64,000 nucleotides of DNA from NCBI GenBank assembly GCA_020466095.1, contig CM035806.1:14496224-14560223 (forward strand). Reading direction: 5' to 3'. Made by a program: the position numbers and the translations under genes. A model generated the notes under the pieces. That model did no database searches. It was not told the origin of the DNA and saw only the letters and a list, made by a program, of their open reading frames with translations. Shown here in pieces: positions 45,498 to 56,305 of this stretch (position 1 is its first letter; the number at the start of each line of letters is the position of its first letter). Origin of the DNA: Chlorops oryzae. Lineage: Eukaryota > Arthropoda > Insecta > Diptera > Chloropidae.

Positions 45498-46380
45498 TAC
45501 TACGTTTATACGACAGCTAATCGCAATTAAAAATTAATCGCGAATAGTGAGGTCACCGCTTATACGATAATCCAGAAACATGATTAAAATATTTTTTTCG
45601 TGCTACCAGACTGAAAAAAAAGCGAAGTGGTAGCACTCAAACGAAAACATATGATTTTAGTTTTTGAAATTTTCAATTACTAAGTGGTCAAATGTCCGAG
45701 TCGGATTTATTTATTCTCCTTTGCAATGTTATTAATGCAATAGCGGAAGGATATTCTTATGAAATGCTGTTCTTTTCCTATCATATATAACTATATATGT
45801 CACTCAGGAGCCGTTTCCATTTTGGCTCTTTTCACCATGGTCTTGGGTACCCACCAAAATGAGCATTTTTCACATAGGTACTCACCAAAAGTATTTCTCT
45901 CTCGCTCTTTTTTTTCGCCTGTCGAGTAACATCTCTTTCTTACTGGCGCGAAACGTCCCGCGCAATATCTATGAGAGTGACATATATGGTTATATGTGTT
46001 TCCTATGATTGAAATAAACGGCGCTGCCGCATCATCAAAAACAGAAAATTCTGTGGAAAAAAGTGGCATCATCTGGTATGCTTATTGCAATAACTCGTCG
46101 GTCACACCTATGAAAAAATGTTTCGAAACAATTTGAAAGTAGTGAAAGACGTGGGAAGAAAAGAGATGGTTGCTTGTTTCTCTTTCTTTCTCATGCATTC
46201 AAATGGGATGTTCTCGAAACATGTTTTATAAGTGTGACCGGCGCGTAAGTCTCACTAATCACGATTTATTTTCGTGAGTTAGCTAATCGCGAATAAATTT
46301 ATTCTCACCGTTTATACAGTAAAATTCGCTATTCGCGATATTTTTAATCGCGAGTATAAGGCGTGCGTATTAACGTAGTA
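45498..46380. mobile_element. Inverted-repeat element, TACTACGTT ends, about 0.88 kb
   Basis: TTACTACGTTTATACGACAGC at the left is matched in reverse by CGTGCGTATTAACGTAGTA at the right. Subterminal AATCGCGAATAG and TAATCGCGA words recur on both sides (45520-45550, 46258-46355). No target-site duplication was found. A further inverted-repeat element is nested inside. Confidence 0.55.
46099..46240. mobile_element. Nested inverted-repeat element, CGGTCACAC ends, 142 bp
   Basis: CGGTCACACCTATGAAAAAATG at the left and CATGTTTTATAAGTGTGACCG at the right are inverted. The core TTTCGAAACA...TGTTCTCGAAACA also pairs. Related to 35888-36008, where the core is shared but the tips differ. Confidence 0.6.
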
Positions 46381-48275
46381 TTTATTTCCCCATAATACGT
46401 GGTATCACAGGCCTACTGCGTTCAACATTGCTACATAAACATATTCAAAGCTACCACCTATTTGTAATTAAAGCTATAATGTTTTCAAATTAACTGCCAG
46501 CACGCCTACTTTGCACACCTTGCTTGCAGGGTCGTTCATGGAAACGTGGAAGCTTTGCTATTGGAAAATGTGCACACTCGAATTTCCACGGCTGCTTGAA
46601 TACCACTATTAACTCATATTCTATGCTATTTCAATTTCGTCCGAAATTGAGCTGAAACGCTCGCAATTTTGCGAAAAAAGCTGTCAATTGAAATTTCGAA
46701 ATTCTTTGTTTCTCAAAATTGCATCCCTGAAGCTTAATATATTCAACGCGCGGCGCGCTTTATCGCCCTTTATATTACGCGACAAATCAGCGACGATAGA
46801 GTTGGTTTGATGGCGAGGGACGCTCGAGGAGCGTTTTTCTCTCTTCCCCGTGCGTCCCTCGCCTTCAAAACATACTTAATGTTCGCGCGAAAATTCCTGC
46901 TAGAGCAACAACTTTAGGCCCGATTTAGACAGGGCAATTATAATCGAAAAATTCCTCTTTTGAATGATGAAATTCTGAACAAACAGGGAAATGAACATAA
47001 AGAAAGCGACAACTTTCCAAAATTTTATGCAAATTTCATCAAATTCTCTCATTGCTTGGCGCTAGAATACATCCTTTTATGGAAGAGAAAAATTTTCTTG
47101 GGAAAATATTCCCGTGAAGTATTCATTTCGAAATTGGGTTGAAAGCTTTGGCGAAAATTGATATGGCGTGATGGAAGGAAAGGGGACATTTTTTGTCATT
47201 GTTCTGCTTTTCAATAGTTTTAATTTTCTCTTTGTTTTCCTCCATTGATAGATATTTTGTTTGCCTTGGCAATAGATGGTCGGGCAAGAGACAGGAATTT
47301 TGATCACTACCTTCTCCGGTCATCTCCAGACATCAAAACAAAAATGTTTCCAACCAAACTAGCAAAATTGGTCGAAAATTGGTAATTTCTTACCTTTTAG
47401 GTCGGAATATTTTCATAAACTATACTAAATAGGGCATAATTACGTATTTGCTGCTTAATGCAAAACTGCCCTAAGTCGGGAAAAAAGTTCTTTTGTTGCG
47501 TATAAGATAAGAAATACAAAAAGTTAATGGTACAATTTACAACCAAAATAAAAAAACTCTATTATTTTCTCTGCCACCAACTTTTTTTTTACACAATATA
47601 CCTTAAAACATTTTCATTCCGTCATACAATATCTTGCGTCTGGTCTAGTGTGTATGCAGCCTTAGTGCAATCGCAATATGAATGCATATTCGCGCGTGTA
47701 ACTGCGGACTTAATCGAAAGCTTCTAGTTATTTCTATTCCCGCCAAAATTGCGCGTCATTCGGATTGTCTGTGAGGAAAGTGTGAAAAATTTCGGTTTAA
47801 AGTAATCATTGGCAAGGATATTTATTTAAATCAAAGGAATAAAACGTTTCGAAACATCCTGGACGCTGTTCGTGCGATTTGGAAGCGTTGCAACGGCAAA
47901 GAAACCCTCTTGTGCGGTAGAGAACTTCTTTGACAGAAATCGCCTTGGCGCGCTTTTCCCATTACGTGAGTGTTTTTTTTTTTTTTTTTTTCATAATCGG
48001 TCTAATCGGTGTGTTTTGTTTTTGGAAAATGGCTATATTTGACCGGTGTCGCTGCTTGAGCTATTTTATTGCAGGGACGGCTCTTCATTATAAAATTGCG
48101 ACTATTCTCGGTTAACGGAATCATTCTCGAGAATACGGGAAGATATCCTATTCCATATGTATGTATGTGTATAGCAAATATGGAATGGTCGAGAGCACAC
48201 ATACAAGAAGTTCAAACATTTAACTTGTATAGAATCACCGACCATTTGCGCAACGGAAATGCGAACTTAAACGTC
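46381..48275. other. No gene recognised; one strong GC-rich hairpin (46812-46863)
   Basis: GGCGAGGGACGC (46812-46823) and GCGTCCCTCGCC (46852-46863) form a perfect 12-bp stem with a 28-nt loop, standing out in AT-rich DNA. The word GCCCGATTTAGACAGGGCAATT at 46918 resembles the ends of the MITE at 55993. At 47355-47470 are fragments related to the 39909-41008 element. Remaining frames are unconvincing. Confidence 0.5.
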
Positions 48276-48798
48276 CCCAGCAGTTATTTGTAACCGATGA
48301 TAATGCAAAAAGTAATTCAAAAGGCGTACTGTTTATGCATTACAGAATCGATTATTTTGAACACGGCGATGTCCTAGCGAATGTAATGCATGATTATTTG
48401 CATTCTCAAGTAATGCAAAATAGATTATATAGAAATAGGCTACACCATGATACAAGAAAACAAGATAGCGCCACTTCAGTACCGCTATTTTGAGGCTCTC
48501 TTTGAGAGCCTAAAATTGAGTTTGTGACGTCACTGAGCGAGAAATTGTTGTTGTTTCCCATGCTATTCAAAAAAGTAAAAAGCCGGTTTAACATGGGAAA
48601 CAACAACAACGAATCGCGATTTTGAGTTCGTGACGTTTCCTCTCTCAAGTGGCGCTATCTTGTTTTCTTGTATCATGGGCTACACAATACGTTTTCAACT
48701 ACCTCTCCATGCAAATTAGTTCAATTTACTTTCCATTCCTATTTAATCGATGAAAAAATGCATTACTTTGGTAATGCACTTCCCAAATAACTGCTGGG
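48276..48798. mobile_element. Inverted-repeat element, CCCAGCAGTTATTTG ends, hosting a P-like MITE
   Basis: CCCAGCAGTTATTTG (48276-48290) and CAAATAACTGCTGGG (48784-48798) are exact complements. TAATGCA/TGCATTA words recur subterminally on both sides. Without the nested 232-bp element and its duplication it would be about 283 bp. Its own target-site duplication was not found. Confidence 0.65.
48446..48677. mobile_element. P-element-like MITE with perfect 8-bp TSD, 232 bp
   Basis: The terminal inverted repeats are 31 bp and perfect: CATGATACAAGAAAACAAGA... at the left and the complement ending TTGTATCATG at the right. GGCTACAC is duplicated at 48438-48445 and 48678-48685. CATGAT tips, a 31-bp TIR and an 8-bp GC-rich duplication all agree with the Drosophila P transposon. 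An inner inverted pair (TTGTTGTTTCCCATG / CATGGGAAACAACAA) makes most of the element palindromic. There is no transposase. Confidence 0.82.
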
Positions 48799-50590
48799 TT
48801 TTCTCAAAACAGAACAGTTCAGCTTAATTTGGCCATTGTATAACACGAATGTACGAGTTCCTCGTTTGTTAACGCTCATCGATATAAGCCTCGCTATAAG
48901 CCATCGATATAAGTGTGTTCCGCAAAGAATATAACGCGATCTTGTCAGCTGTGTGTGTGTGCGGGTCTTCGAAACGTAATTCAAAAAATGTATCGTAAAT
49001 TGGATGCGAGTACGAGGTAGAACTTGCTCTTATGATTTGTATTAAACATATATAGATTCTTATTGATCAGTCCGTTTTATTACAGATCAATTCAATTAAT
49101 TCGTCGATCCAAAGCCAATCGTAAGGATAAGGCGAACGGATTTGGCTTTGGAAAGTGAATGGGTGAGTGTTAGTTTTATAAGTTTATTAAAAACACATTT
49201 TTTAACAGTGTCGGATCGATAGATAGGGTCGCCCTTCATTGGTAAAACATTATGTCGCTCATGGAACTTAAAATTGTGGTCATTTGTTGATCAAAGATTA
49301 AAAGACTGTTTCCAAACAATGGAATTAAATGACAAGATTGCTTTATCATCAATTTCTTTCATTTCAATCACACTGATGATGACTCTTTGAATAGAAAATT
49401 TTTATAATAAAATAAATCGAATAATATTTGTGAATTTCTTATACGAACACCTTCTGGGCATAGAAAGAAACGATTTTGTAAAAGATAATCGAAACACAAA
49501 AAAAAAAAAAAAAAAAAAAAACGACGATGGTCACTACTTAAGGCTTCTTTAATACGTTTCTTTTCTTTAAAATCCGATAGCGAAGTACATTCACCCTCCA
49601 AATCGAGATGGCTTCTTTTAGCACAATTCTGAAGTTACCGTCAAATGGCAATTTAACCCTATTAAAAATACCAATTTCATGATGGTTTAGAAATAGTTTA
49701 TGAGATTGACATCTTCATATATTTGTAGCCACATTCATTTTTAAATTCGATGATTTTGCATAAATTTTCTTGTGTATATTCTCGTCCAAATACATTTCAT
49801 TTCGCTTTTGTCTCCATTTTTTTTTTTTTTTTTTTTTTTTTTGGTCAAATCATGTCTTTTGCAATTTATTATACGCCAATTATGGAAGAATAAAATTCTC
49901 GGTCTCGGACTCCGAATCGAAACGTTTTCAAATATGCGAATTCTTAAAAAGTCACGTCATTCCGATTCCCATTCCTAATCCGAATCCGATTCCGATTCAT
50001 TCAAAAGCCTTTTGCCTTTCAATTAAATAATATGCAGACCGGCCCGATGTATAAACAAATCGTTCTTAAAGCTGTTCGAGCAACTAATTCCGCTCACACG
50101 GTCTATAAATATGTATTTAAGAAATTATTATGAAAATATGCAAATTTTCTCAATAAATTTCATTCAAGCTTTGGAAAAAAAAAACAAAAAAAAAAGAAAA
50201 AACTTCAGCCACATTTGTCAGACAATTAGATAAATAGATTTGTATAGATTTTTATCGCAGTTCTTTGTATGTACATTTAAATGCAGATTTTAATTTAGTT
50301 AATTTAAGATCACAAACGGAATTGAATTGGCGATAATTCAATTTCGGATCAACGCTTCAATTTGTTTTGATTTCCATTGGGCATTGAAAAAACCAGATAC
50401 GACGTGTTCAGTAGTGTTTCCATATTCATCGAAAAGTTTTTTTTTTGGGCAATACGTCCCATTTGTGGGTCGTTAATGAACAACTGGAAAGTGTGATATT
50501 GCCCCTCCCAGATACTCTTGAACCTTTTCGTCCAATAATCAGGCATAAGCTAGAATCCAAAAGCTGACGGAATTGAAATTTAATTATTAA
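48799..50590. other. AT-rich DNA with homopolymer runs, no gene recognised
   Basis: A run of A at 49497-49520, T at 49819-49842, A-rich at 50176-50200. ATTCCGATTCC-type hexamer words at about 49957-50000. (TG)n at 48950-48961. No coding region is supported. Confidence 0.6.
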
Positions 50591-51319
50591 GGGGGTCTTC
50601 TCATTGAGCAACTTTTTTTTCGACTTTTTTTTTTTTTGCATTTATTTATAGCTTGGGTAGTTGTGAATATGCCCCTAAAAGGATTTTTTGAAATTCGAAA
50701 TAGTTTAGAGGATATAGCCTTCTTTGTCGAGCAAGATCTGCGCTAAAACGAGTAATTTTTGCGTTGCTTCAAACTTTAAACGCGTTTATTTCGAAACCAC
50801 GTTTTTCGAACTGGCGGCCATGATATCTCCAGTTCAACTGAACCGATTTTCATGAAACAAAGTGGAGTCGACGCAGAATTGTCACCATTCTCGGGTGAAC
50901 CTCGACCATAATTAAAAAAAATTTTTTACTATTTTTTTTTTACACTAAACTACAAAAAAAAAGCCCGAACTTTTTTTTGAATGGCCGCCATTTTGTCAAA
51001 AAAAATCAAAAAATTAAGCTTGAGGTTCACCCGAGAATTACATCTATACTGATTATAACCCCGTTTTTTTTTTCCATTTCGGACGCTCCGGAGACCCGGA
51101 ATCGTGACCGCCGTGACGACACCTTTTTTTTTCACCACCAACTTTGAAGTCTCATTACTTTTTGAACAGCCCACGTATCGAGGCAAAAAAATTTTTTTAT
51201 TTACTTTGAACCTTTTGTAATACAATAAATAAAAAAAGTTTTCAATTATTCTTTGCGTTTTCAAATAAGAATTTTTTTAAAAAGGGTCCAAAAAACGGGT
51301 TTTCAATGAGAAGACCCCC
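50591..51319. mobile_element. TTAA-flanked foldback element, 729 bp
   Basis: GGGGGTCTTCTCATTGA at the left and TCAATGAGAAGACCCCC at the right are exact complements, flanked by TTAA at 50587-50590 and 51320-51323. Inner pairs exist too: CTCGGGTGAACCTCGA (about 50901) with TTGAGGTTCACCCGAG (about 51020), and GGCGGCCAT with ATGGCCGCC. The TTAA site suggests piggyBac-type integration; the G-rich tips are less usual for that group. The element encodes no protein that I recognise. Confidence 0.75.
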
Positions 51320-51460
51320 TTAAATTTAATAAATAATCGACCAAAATTTCATATAGAATTTACAGATTTTATTGGTTTAGATTTTGGTTTTGGTTTGGAA
51401 CTGCTATTGGTTCTCAATTGCACATAGTCCTATTTTATCCGCTTGTCTATGAAATACTAT

Positions 51461-51690
51461 CAGCCCGATTCTGAATATTCCCGGGTAACGAATTCACGGG
51501 GAATTGACTTTTCTCGACCGTAAAGTTCTTCTTTTTTAAATATTTTGGGGAAGCAATTTAATAGAGAATGGGTATTTGACCCATACCCTAAATTTTCCTT
51601 ACCCTATCTATTTAAAAAAGGAGAAATTTAGTATCGAGAAAAGTAAAATCTCCGGGAATTTCTTCTCCGGGAATATTCAGAATCGGGCTG
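51461..51690. mobile_element. CAGCCCGATT-family MITE with 3-bp TSD (TAT), 230 bp
   Basis: Ends CAGCCCGATTCTGAATATTC and GAATATTCAGAATCGGGCTG, perfectly inverted; TAT at 51458-51460 and 51691-51693. Subterminal CCGGGTAACGAATTC and TTCTCCGGGAAT pair. Body words (GGGTATTTGACCCATACCC) match the other copies. Confidence 0.83.
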
Positions 51691-51693
51691 TAT

Positions 51694-54085
51694 ATGAAAT
51701 TTCAATTGACTTAAATTCCGATTCCGTCAGTTTTCGGATTCTTGTATAGCACATGCCTGAATAATAATAATAAAAATTAGTCAAAATGAAACCTTTATTA
51801 ATTGAGTTCTTTATAGAGCAGCTTTCTGATTGCTATTGCAATCGATTCATCTATTTTCATGTGGAGTTTGAAAAGGATTTTTCGATCGTTTTTAATTGCT
51901 TCTATTCGAATAGTATTTCCGCCAAAAAAAAAAAAATGTTTTTACTATTAGGGGCTTTCCCTTAAACGTTTATTTACATCGAAAAACTCGTTAATCAAGA
52001 AGGCTAAAAAATTAGTGATGCCTGATGTCCAATAGTGCAGGAATTCTTGCGCATCAATTCCTGCAAACATTTAACACCAACAGTTTGCGAAAATTTTCGA
52101 AAGAGTTGTGACTCTTTAAAGATTGTGTCCATACATTTAAAAGATTTAACTGCATTCATTTTTGGTCAGCATTGCAATTGAAGCCATGAGGAATGTATTT
52201 TGTCTTTGCTTGAACCCATGATGGTTTTCAACTTCAGTCAGAAAGTCGAACTTCTGTAAATTCCAATCGCAATTACTTGTCGTCTAGAGCTTAATTATGT
52301 ATAATTTGCTAGTAATAATAAACATGAGTGGTAGTAGCCCAGACGCTTTGAAAAAGTTCTCAGAACCTTGAACGAAACAAACGATGTAGGCGTAAGATAT
52401 TAATTCTTCGATCATTATTAAATAAGTAAATGCCATTCATTGATATGTGCGGTAACAACATTGACAACTAAATTCAACAAACTAGTTCTATCTATAGTCA
52501 GCAGCAGACAGATTTATGTAGGATAAGCATCTGTGGTGTGACTAATCTTGAGTTATTTTTCGCTTTGTTTGTTTTCAGTTAGAAAGATAAAATATTGTGA
52601 GTGTGAGGTCTATTGAGATTTCAACTTCAAAGAGAATTTGTTTTTAAATTTAAAATTTTATTTATTGACATATATTTTATGGTTTTTTGGTTTGTGATTC
52701 TTCAAAAGAACACAAAGACAAGAAGATTATCGACCGTCTACTGGGAGTGTCAGTAGTATAGTTCTTAAAAAGCTTTTATGCCACACATTGACCATCGAGG
52801 AAATGATCGGAAATGTGCATTTCTTAAGCGATTTTTTCCCCCATAATCGTTTTCGTTTGTGTTTTGATCTTCTTTTATTTTTTATTATTCTTCTTCTCTT
52901 CGACTACTTTTTTTTTTTTTACATTTTTTTTTTTTTAAGTGTTTCAAGAGTCAAAACTTCAAACTTAAGTAATTTATTGCCAATCGGAAATTCTTGAAAA
53001 TTTGCATGCGAAAGCTATAATTCTTAATTTACGCTTTACATAGCACTTTACTCACTTATTTATTCTCTCGTCTGAATGGAATCGAATGGAACCGTTTAAA
53101 ATGGCATGGATCGGAATGGAATGGTCCGTTTTTTTATGTGTGAGCGTGTGCGTGTGTGTGTGTATGTGTAGATGGGCATAACTTGCGTTCGACCGATCGC
53201 ATTAAAAGTGCATTTTTCAAAAGTATTCATTATTAGCTACGCAGCTCATATGAATGAAGCGAGCCATTGAGGAAAGAAAAAAACCCCCAACAACAACGAC
53301 AAAATGGTAAAAAAAAAAAAAAAAGAGCTCTCGTCTATGCCTTCCGATCCACATGAAAACGACCTCAAAAAACTGTCGAGACGAGACGAGTTCGAGTTTG
53401 AGTTCGAGTTCGTTCTTTGCATTTAGTGTTTGTGTATATGGGCAATAAAATCAAATTCACACTAATTGCTATGATCAGACACAGTTATAAATTTTAAGAA
53501 TTTCTTTCTTCGTCTTCAAATTTATTATTACCGAAGTTGATCTTCTTATTCTTCTTATTCATTGCCTTGAACTTTTTGTGTTACTCTCTGCCCGGCTCTG
53601 TGTTCCATACTGTTCTTTGGTGGTACCAGACTACTCGGCTTGTATCTGCGTGTGTACGTTCGTACATACATATATCAAGCTTAAATGATCGTTTAACTAA
53701 ACGGAGCAATTTTGTGCATTTATGGAACTTTTTTTTTTTTTGTTTTTTGTGGTATTCTCTTATTTTATGCTTTTACTTTTTTTTTACTTTATAATTTGGA
53801 GGTTTTTTTTTTTTTTGTAGTTTCTAAGCTGTAATTCATCGCCTTTGTGATTACTTCTTTTTGAGACGCTGAAATATTTTGTAGCAATTTAGGGTGTTTT
53901 TTTATTATTATTATTATTATTTTTTTTTTTTTTTTGAGAAGGGAAGTCTGGAAGGTTTCTTTGGTTTCTTTGGATGGATTTTTAAGCAATTTAGTTTTTC
54001 TGAATCATTGTCGCCGGATGCAATTTTTACTGCAAAGCACATTTTTTTGTATTATTATTTATTATTATTACTGATCACAGTAGAA
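51694..54085. other. AT-rich DNA, no gene recognised
   Basis: T runs at 52910-52937, 53728-53740, 53804-53816 and 53920-53934; a TG-rich stretch at 53140-53168; GAGTTCGAGTTTGAG-type repeats at 53386-53412. No supported coding region. Confidence 0.6.
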
Positions 54086-54222
54086 TGGAATCTCGAAGCT
54101 GTAGTAGGACTCCCTTTCGGATGATGCAACCGGTAGAACAAAATGGAGAAACTGGTCGCGTTTTGCGGACCCCGGGATAGCCTGGAATATTTGAATACGT
54201 AACAAGAAGAAGAAGAAGAAGA
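54086..54222 (+). mobile_element. RTE-like non-LTR retrotransposon, 3' end fragment
   Basis: The sequence from ATGATGCAACC to GGACCCCGGGATAG reads DDAT.RTKWRNWSRFADPG, matching the C-terminal end of the copy at 62901-63265, and is followed by an (AAG)n tail at 54205-54222. Upstream the frame is shifted (WNLEAV... in another frame), so it is a dead, 5'-truncated copy. 5' truncation and a simple-repeat tail are typical of RTE-clade elements. Confidence 0.72.
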
Positions 54223-54483
54223 TTGTTATTACCAGAGTGAATAAATGCTTGTTTTTGCATACGTCATACTATTTTTGCATATTTTAGTAGTACGAGCTAT
54301 TTTCTTGCCAAAAACTATTTTTTGTGCATATTTCCTATAATTTTGGTTAATTGTACTATTTTAAATGCCTTTTCCCACCTATGTTAATTTCCAAAAAAAT
54401 CAACAATGTTGCGTTTTTTTAGCTGATTTTATTTCTTCTTTATTGCTTTTCTTTGTCAATGACTCTTTTAAGGGCTGTGTCTA

Positions 54484-54660
54484 ATGCTGGCGTATACGTT
54501 CGATCCCGTATTTACGCTTGAGTGTGCTTTAAAATTTTGCCTCCTTACCTCTTCAGACGTTGAACGATCTTTTTCATTGTATAAAAACCTTTTTAGCAAG
54601 AAGCGCCAACATTTTTTGTTTGAAAATGTAAAAGTCATATATCGTCGGCTTAAAGTATAA
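54484..54660 (+). pseudogene. hAT transposase C-terminal fragment
   Basis: The frame reads through TSSDVERSFSLYKNLFSKKR and continues HFLFENVKVI. The S.DVERSFS.YK...S..R..F..ENV pattern is the C-terminal dimerisation (hATC) region of hAT transposases. The frame is closed upstream by a stop (TAA at about 54469) and runs into a MITE inserted at 54640, so only about 55 residues of a protein normally several hundred long remain. It cannot be catalytic, because the upstream RNase-H-like domain is missing. Confidence 0.8.
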
Positions 54661-55027
54661 ACCTGCTAAGTTCACTTTTAACCGATTCCGACTTTTCGAT
54701 GTCATTCGAAAGAAAAAAGGACACTGCATCGTCAGGCAAAAAAATCTTTTTTAATTTCAAATTCTAAATACGGAGAAATTGGTGATGAGTAAAACTGCTG
54801 AGTCCAACTGTGGTCAAAGTTCACAGCTAACACCAACAAGTGACTCCAAGTAGACTTTGTATGGTCCACAGAATCGAATTTAGAAGAGACTTCATATAGG
54901 AACAAAATAAGCCATCCATATTTTGGCTCTCCTTCCTTACTTTGAAGTCTTGAAAAAAAAGTGTTTTTTGTTTACCCTTTAAAGTTTTGAAATTGTAAGT
55001 TAGCAGGTTTACACTTTAAGCCGACGA
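54642..55027. mobile_element. MITE with TA flanks and 30+ bp TIRs, 386 bp, nested in the hAT element
   Basis: TCGTCGGCTTAAAGTATAAA at the left and TTTACACTTTAAGCCGACGA at the right are inverted and stay paired through CCTGCTAA. TA flanks at 54640-54641 and 55028-55029. The superfamily is not certain; TA target sites occur in Tc1/mariner and several others. Confidence 0.78.
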
Positions 55028-55253
55028 TATTTTAATAAGTCCACTGAATAAAAAATAAATTTTAACTGCATATTTTTTGGACTATTTTCCTCGTTTTTTC
55101 GAGCTTTTTATAGCGCTTATTTTTGGGTTTTTTCGGGCTTTTTTTACTCACTCTGGTTATTACTGATTGACCTTGGCTGTCAAAAAGGGACTTGTAAAGT
55201 GTTTGTATCTGAATGAAATCCTTAAAATTGTCTCTTTACCATCGAGATCTATA

Positions 55254-55849
55254 CAGTATATTCTGCTTAGGTTCCTTCGCCCTTTAGTGCACATGTAAGT
55301 TACCTGCACAAAAATATGCTATGGCAGCATTTTTGTCTGTATTTGTATGAAAATTTCTCTTTTAACTGCATTCAACTTAGATGCACATTCGCTTTAACAG
55401 CATCCTATTTTTGGTTTTGAAATAAAATTTCATAGAAAAATGTTCCTTTGACAGCCCTGATGAAAATTTATCTTTTGAAACGCTTTCCTATCGACCAAAA
55501 ATGCCTTTGCTTTTTTAGAATTTTTCAAAAATTTTGATACAAAATTAATAAACGTGGCTTAAACTCTCAAAGCGACCATCATTTGAAAGTTTAAACCTTC
55601 AAAAAGTTTAAGCTACCTTGAAGACTATAAGCCTTAATATTTTTTCATTTAACTTTATTGCATTTTTTTATTTCTAGTCAGTTATAAAAAGTTTTCCTTT
55701 TGTTACAAAAGTTAAATATATAAATATAAAATGTTAAATATAAAAGTTAAATATAATATTAAAATTTAAAATTCGGGTAGCTGCATTTTTCGCTTAAGTG
55801 CCCGAAATTGTCTGGAAAATAATTGAATGCAGCTAAGCAGAATATACTG
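55254..55849. mobile_element. pogo-like element, 596 bp
   Basis: Ends CAGTATATTCTGCTTAG and CTAAGCAGAATATACTG (17 bp, perfect), TA on both sides (55252-55253, 55850-55851). The tips closely resemble those of Drosophila pogo (CAGTATAATTCGCTTAGC). Subterminal GCTGCATT/AATGCAGC words and TTCGCTTTAACAGC / TTCGCTTAAGTGCC motifs recur inside. No transposase is seen. Confidence 0.87.
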
Positions 55850-55992
55850 TAATATGAATCACCTTAAAACTGTTTGCCCGATACCTACATATTGTAAGAC
55901 TTTGTAAAATATCGAATCTCACCTACATATATGCACCTGAAGTATCGGACGGATCAAGTACTAGTTGCATCCAAATAAATCTCTATTCGTAA

Positions 55993-56116
55993 GGTCCGGC
56001 TTAGACTAGGCAATTCTAATTGAAGAGTTGATCGAGTTCACACCCCCACCCCGTCGCTTCCTCGCCATTAAATGTGGGCAACTTTTCAATCTGAATTGCC
56101 CAGTCTAAACCGGATC
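55993..56116. mobile_element. Harbinger-like MITE with TAA target site, 124 bp
   Basis: GGTCCGGCTTAGACTAGGCA at the left and TGCCCAGTCTAAACCGGATC at the right, with imperfect pairing over about 37 bp. TAA at 55990-55992 and 56117-56119. A related single end is at 46918. Confidence 0.72.
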
Positions 56117-56142
56117 TAATGTAGTGATACGAGTATATTTAA

Positions 56143-56305
56143 CCCTCTAATTTCTGACTCCGTCTCTAGATGGACTGGTTTCGAACAAATTACCAAAAAA
56201 AAAAAAAAAAAAAATTCCTAATAATTTCAGATTCATGTTTTTCTACCCGAAATTAGTCTTATCTGAACTTTTCAGTGCAAAAAAAAAAATTGTGGCATTA
56301 GAGGG
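56143..56305. mobile_element. TTAA-flanked MITE, 163 bp
   Basis: CCCTCTAAT at the left and ATTAGAGGG at the right, flanked by TTAA at 56139-56142 and 56306-56309. Same tip and similar length as the unit at 36294 once its nested insertion is removed. Inner GAACAAATT/CTGAACTTTTCAG words. Confidence 0.7.

Larger units (their letters stand above)
54233..55155 (+). mobile_element. hAT element remnant with perfect 8-bp TSD, 923 bp
   Basis: Ends CAGAGTGAATAAATGC and TTTTTTTACTCACTCTG; GTTATTAC is duplicated exactly at 54225-54232 and 55156-55163. It still carries the C-terminal part of a hAT transposase (54484-54660), so it is a deletion derivative rather than a pure MITE. It inserted just downstream of the RTE tail and was itself hit by a TA-flanked MITE. 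Confidence 0.88.
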
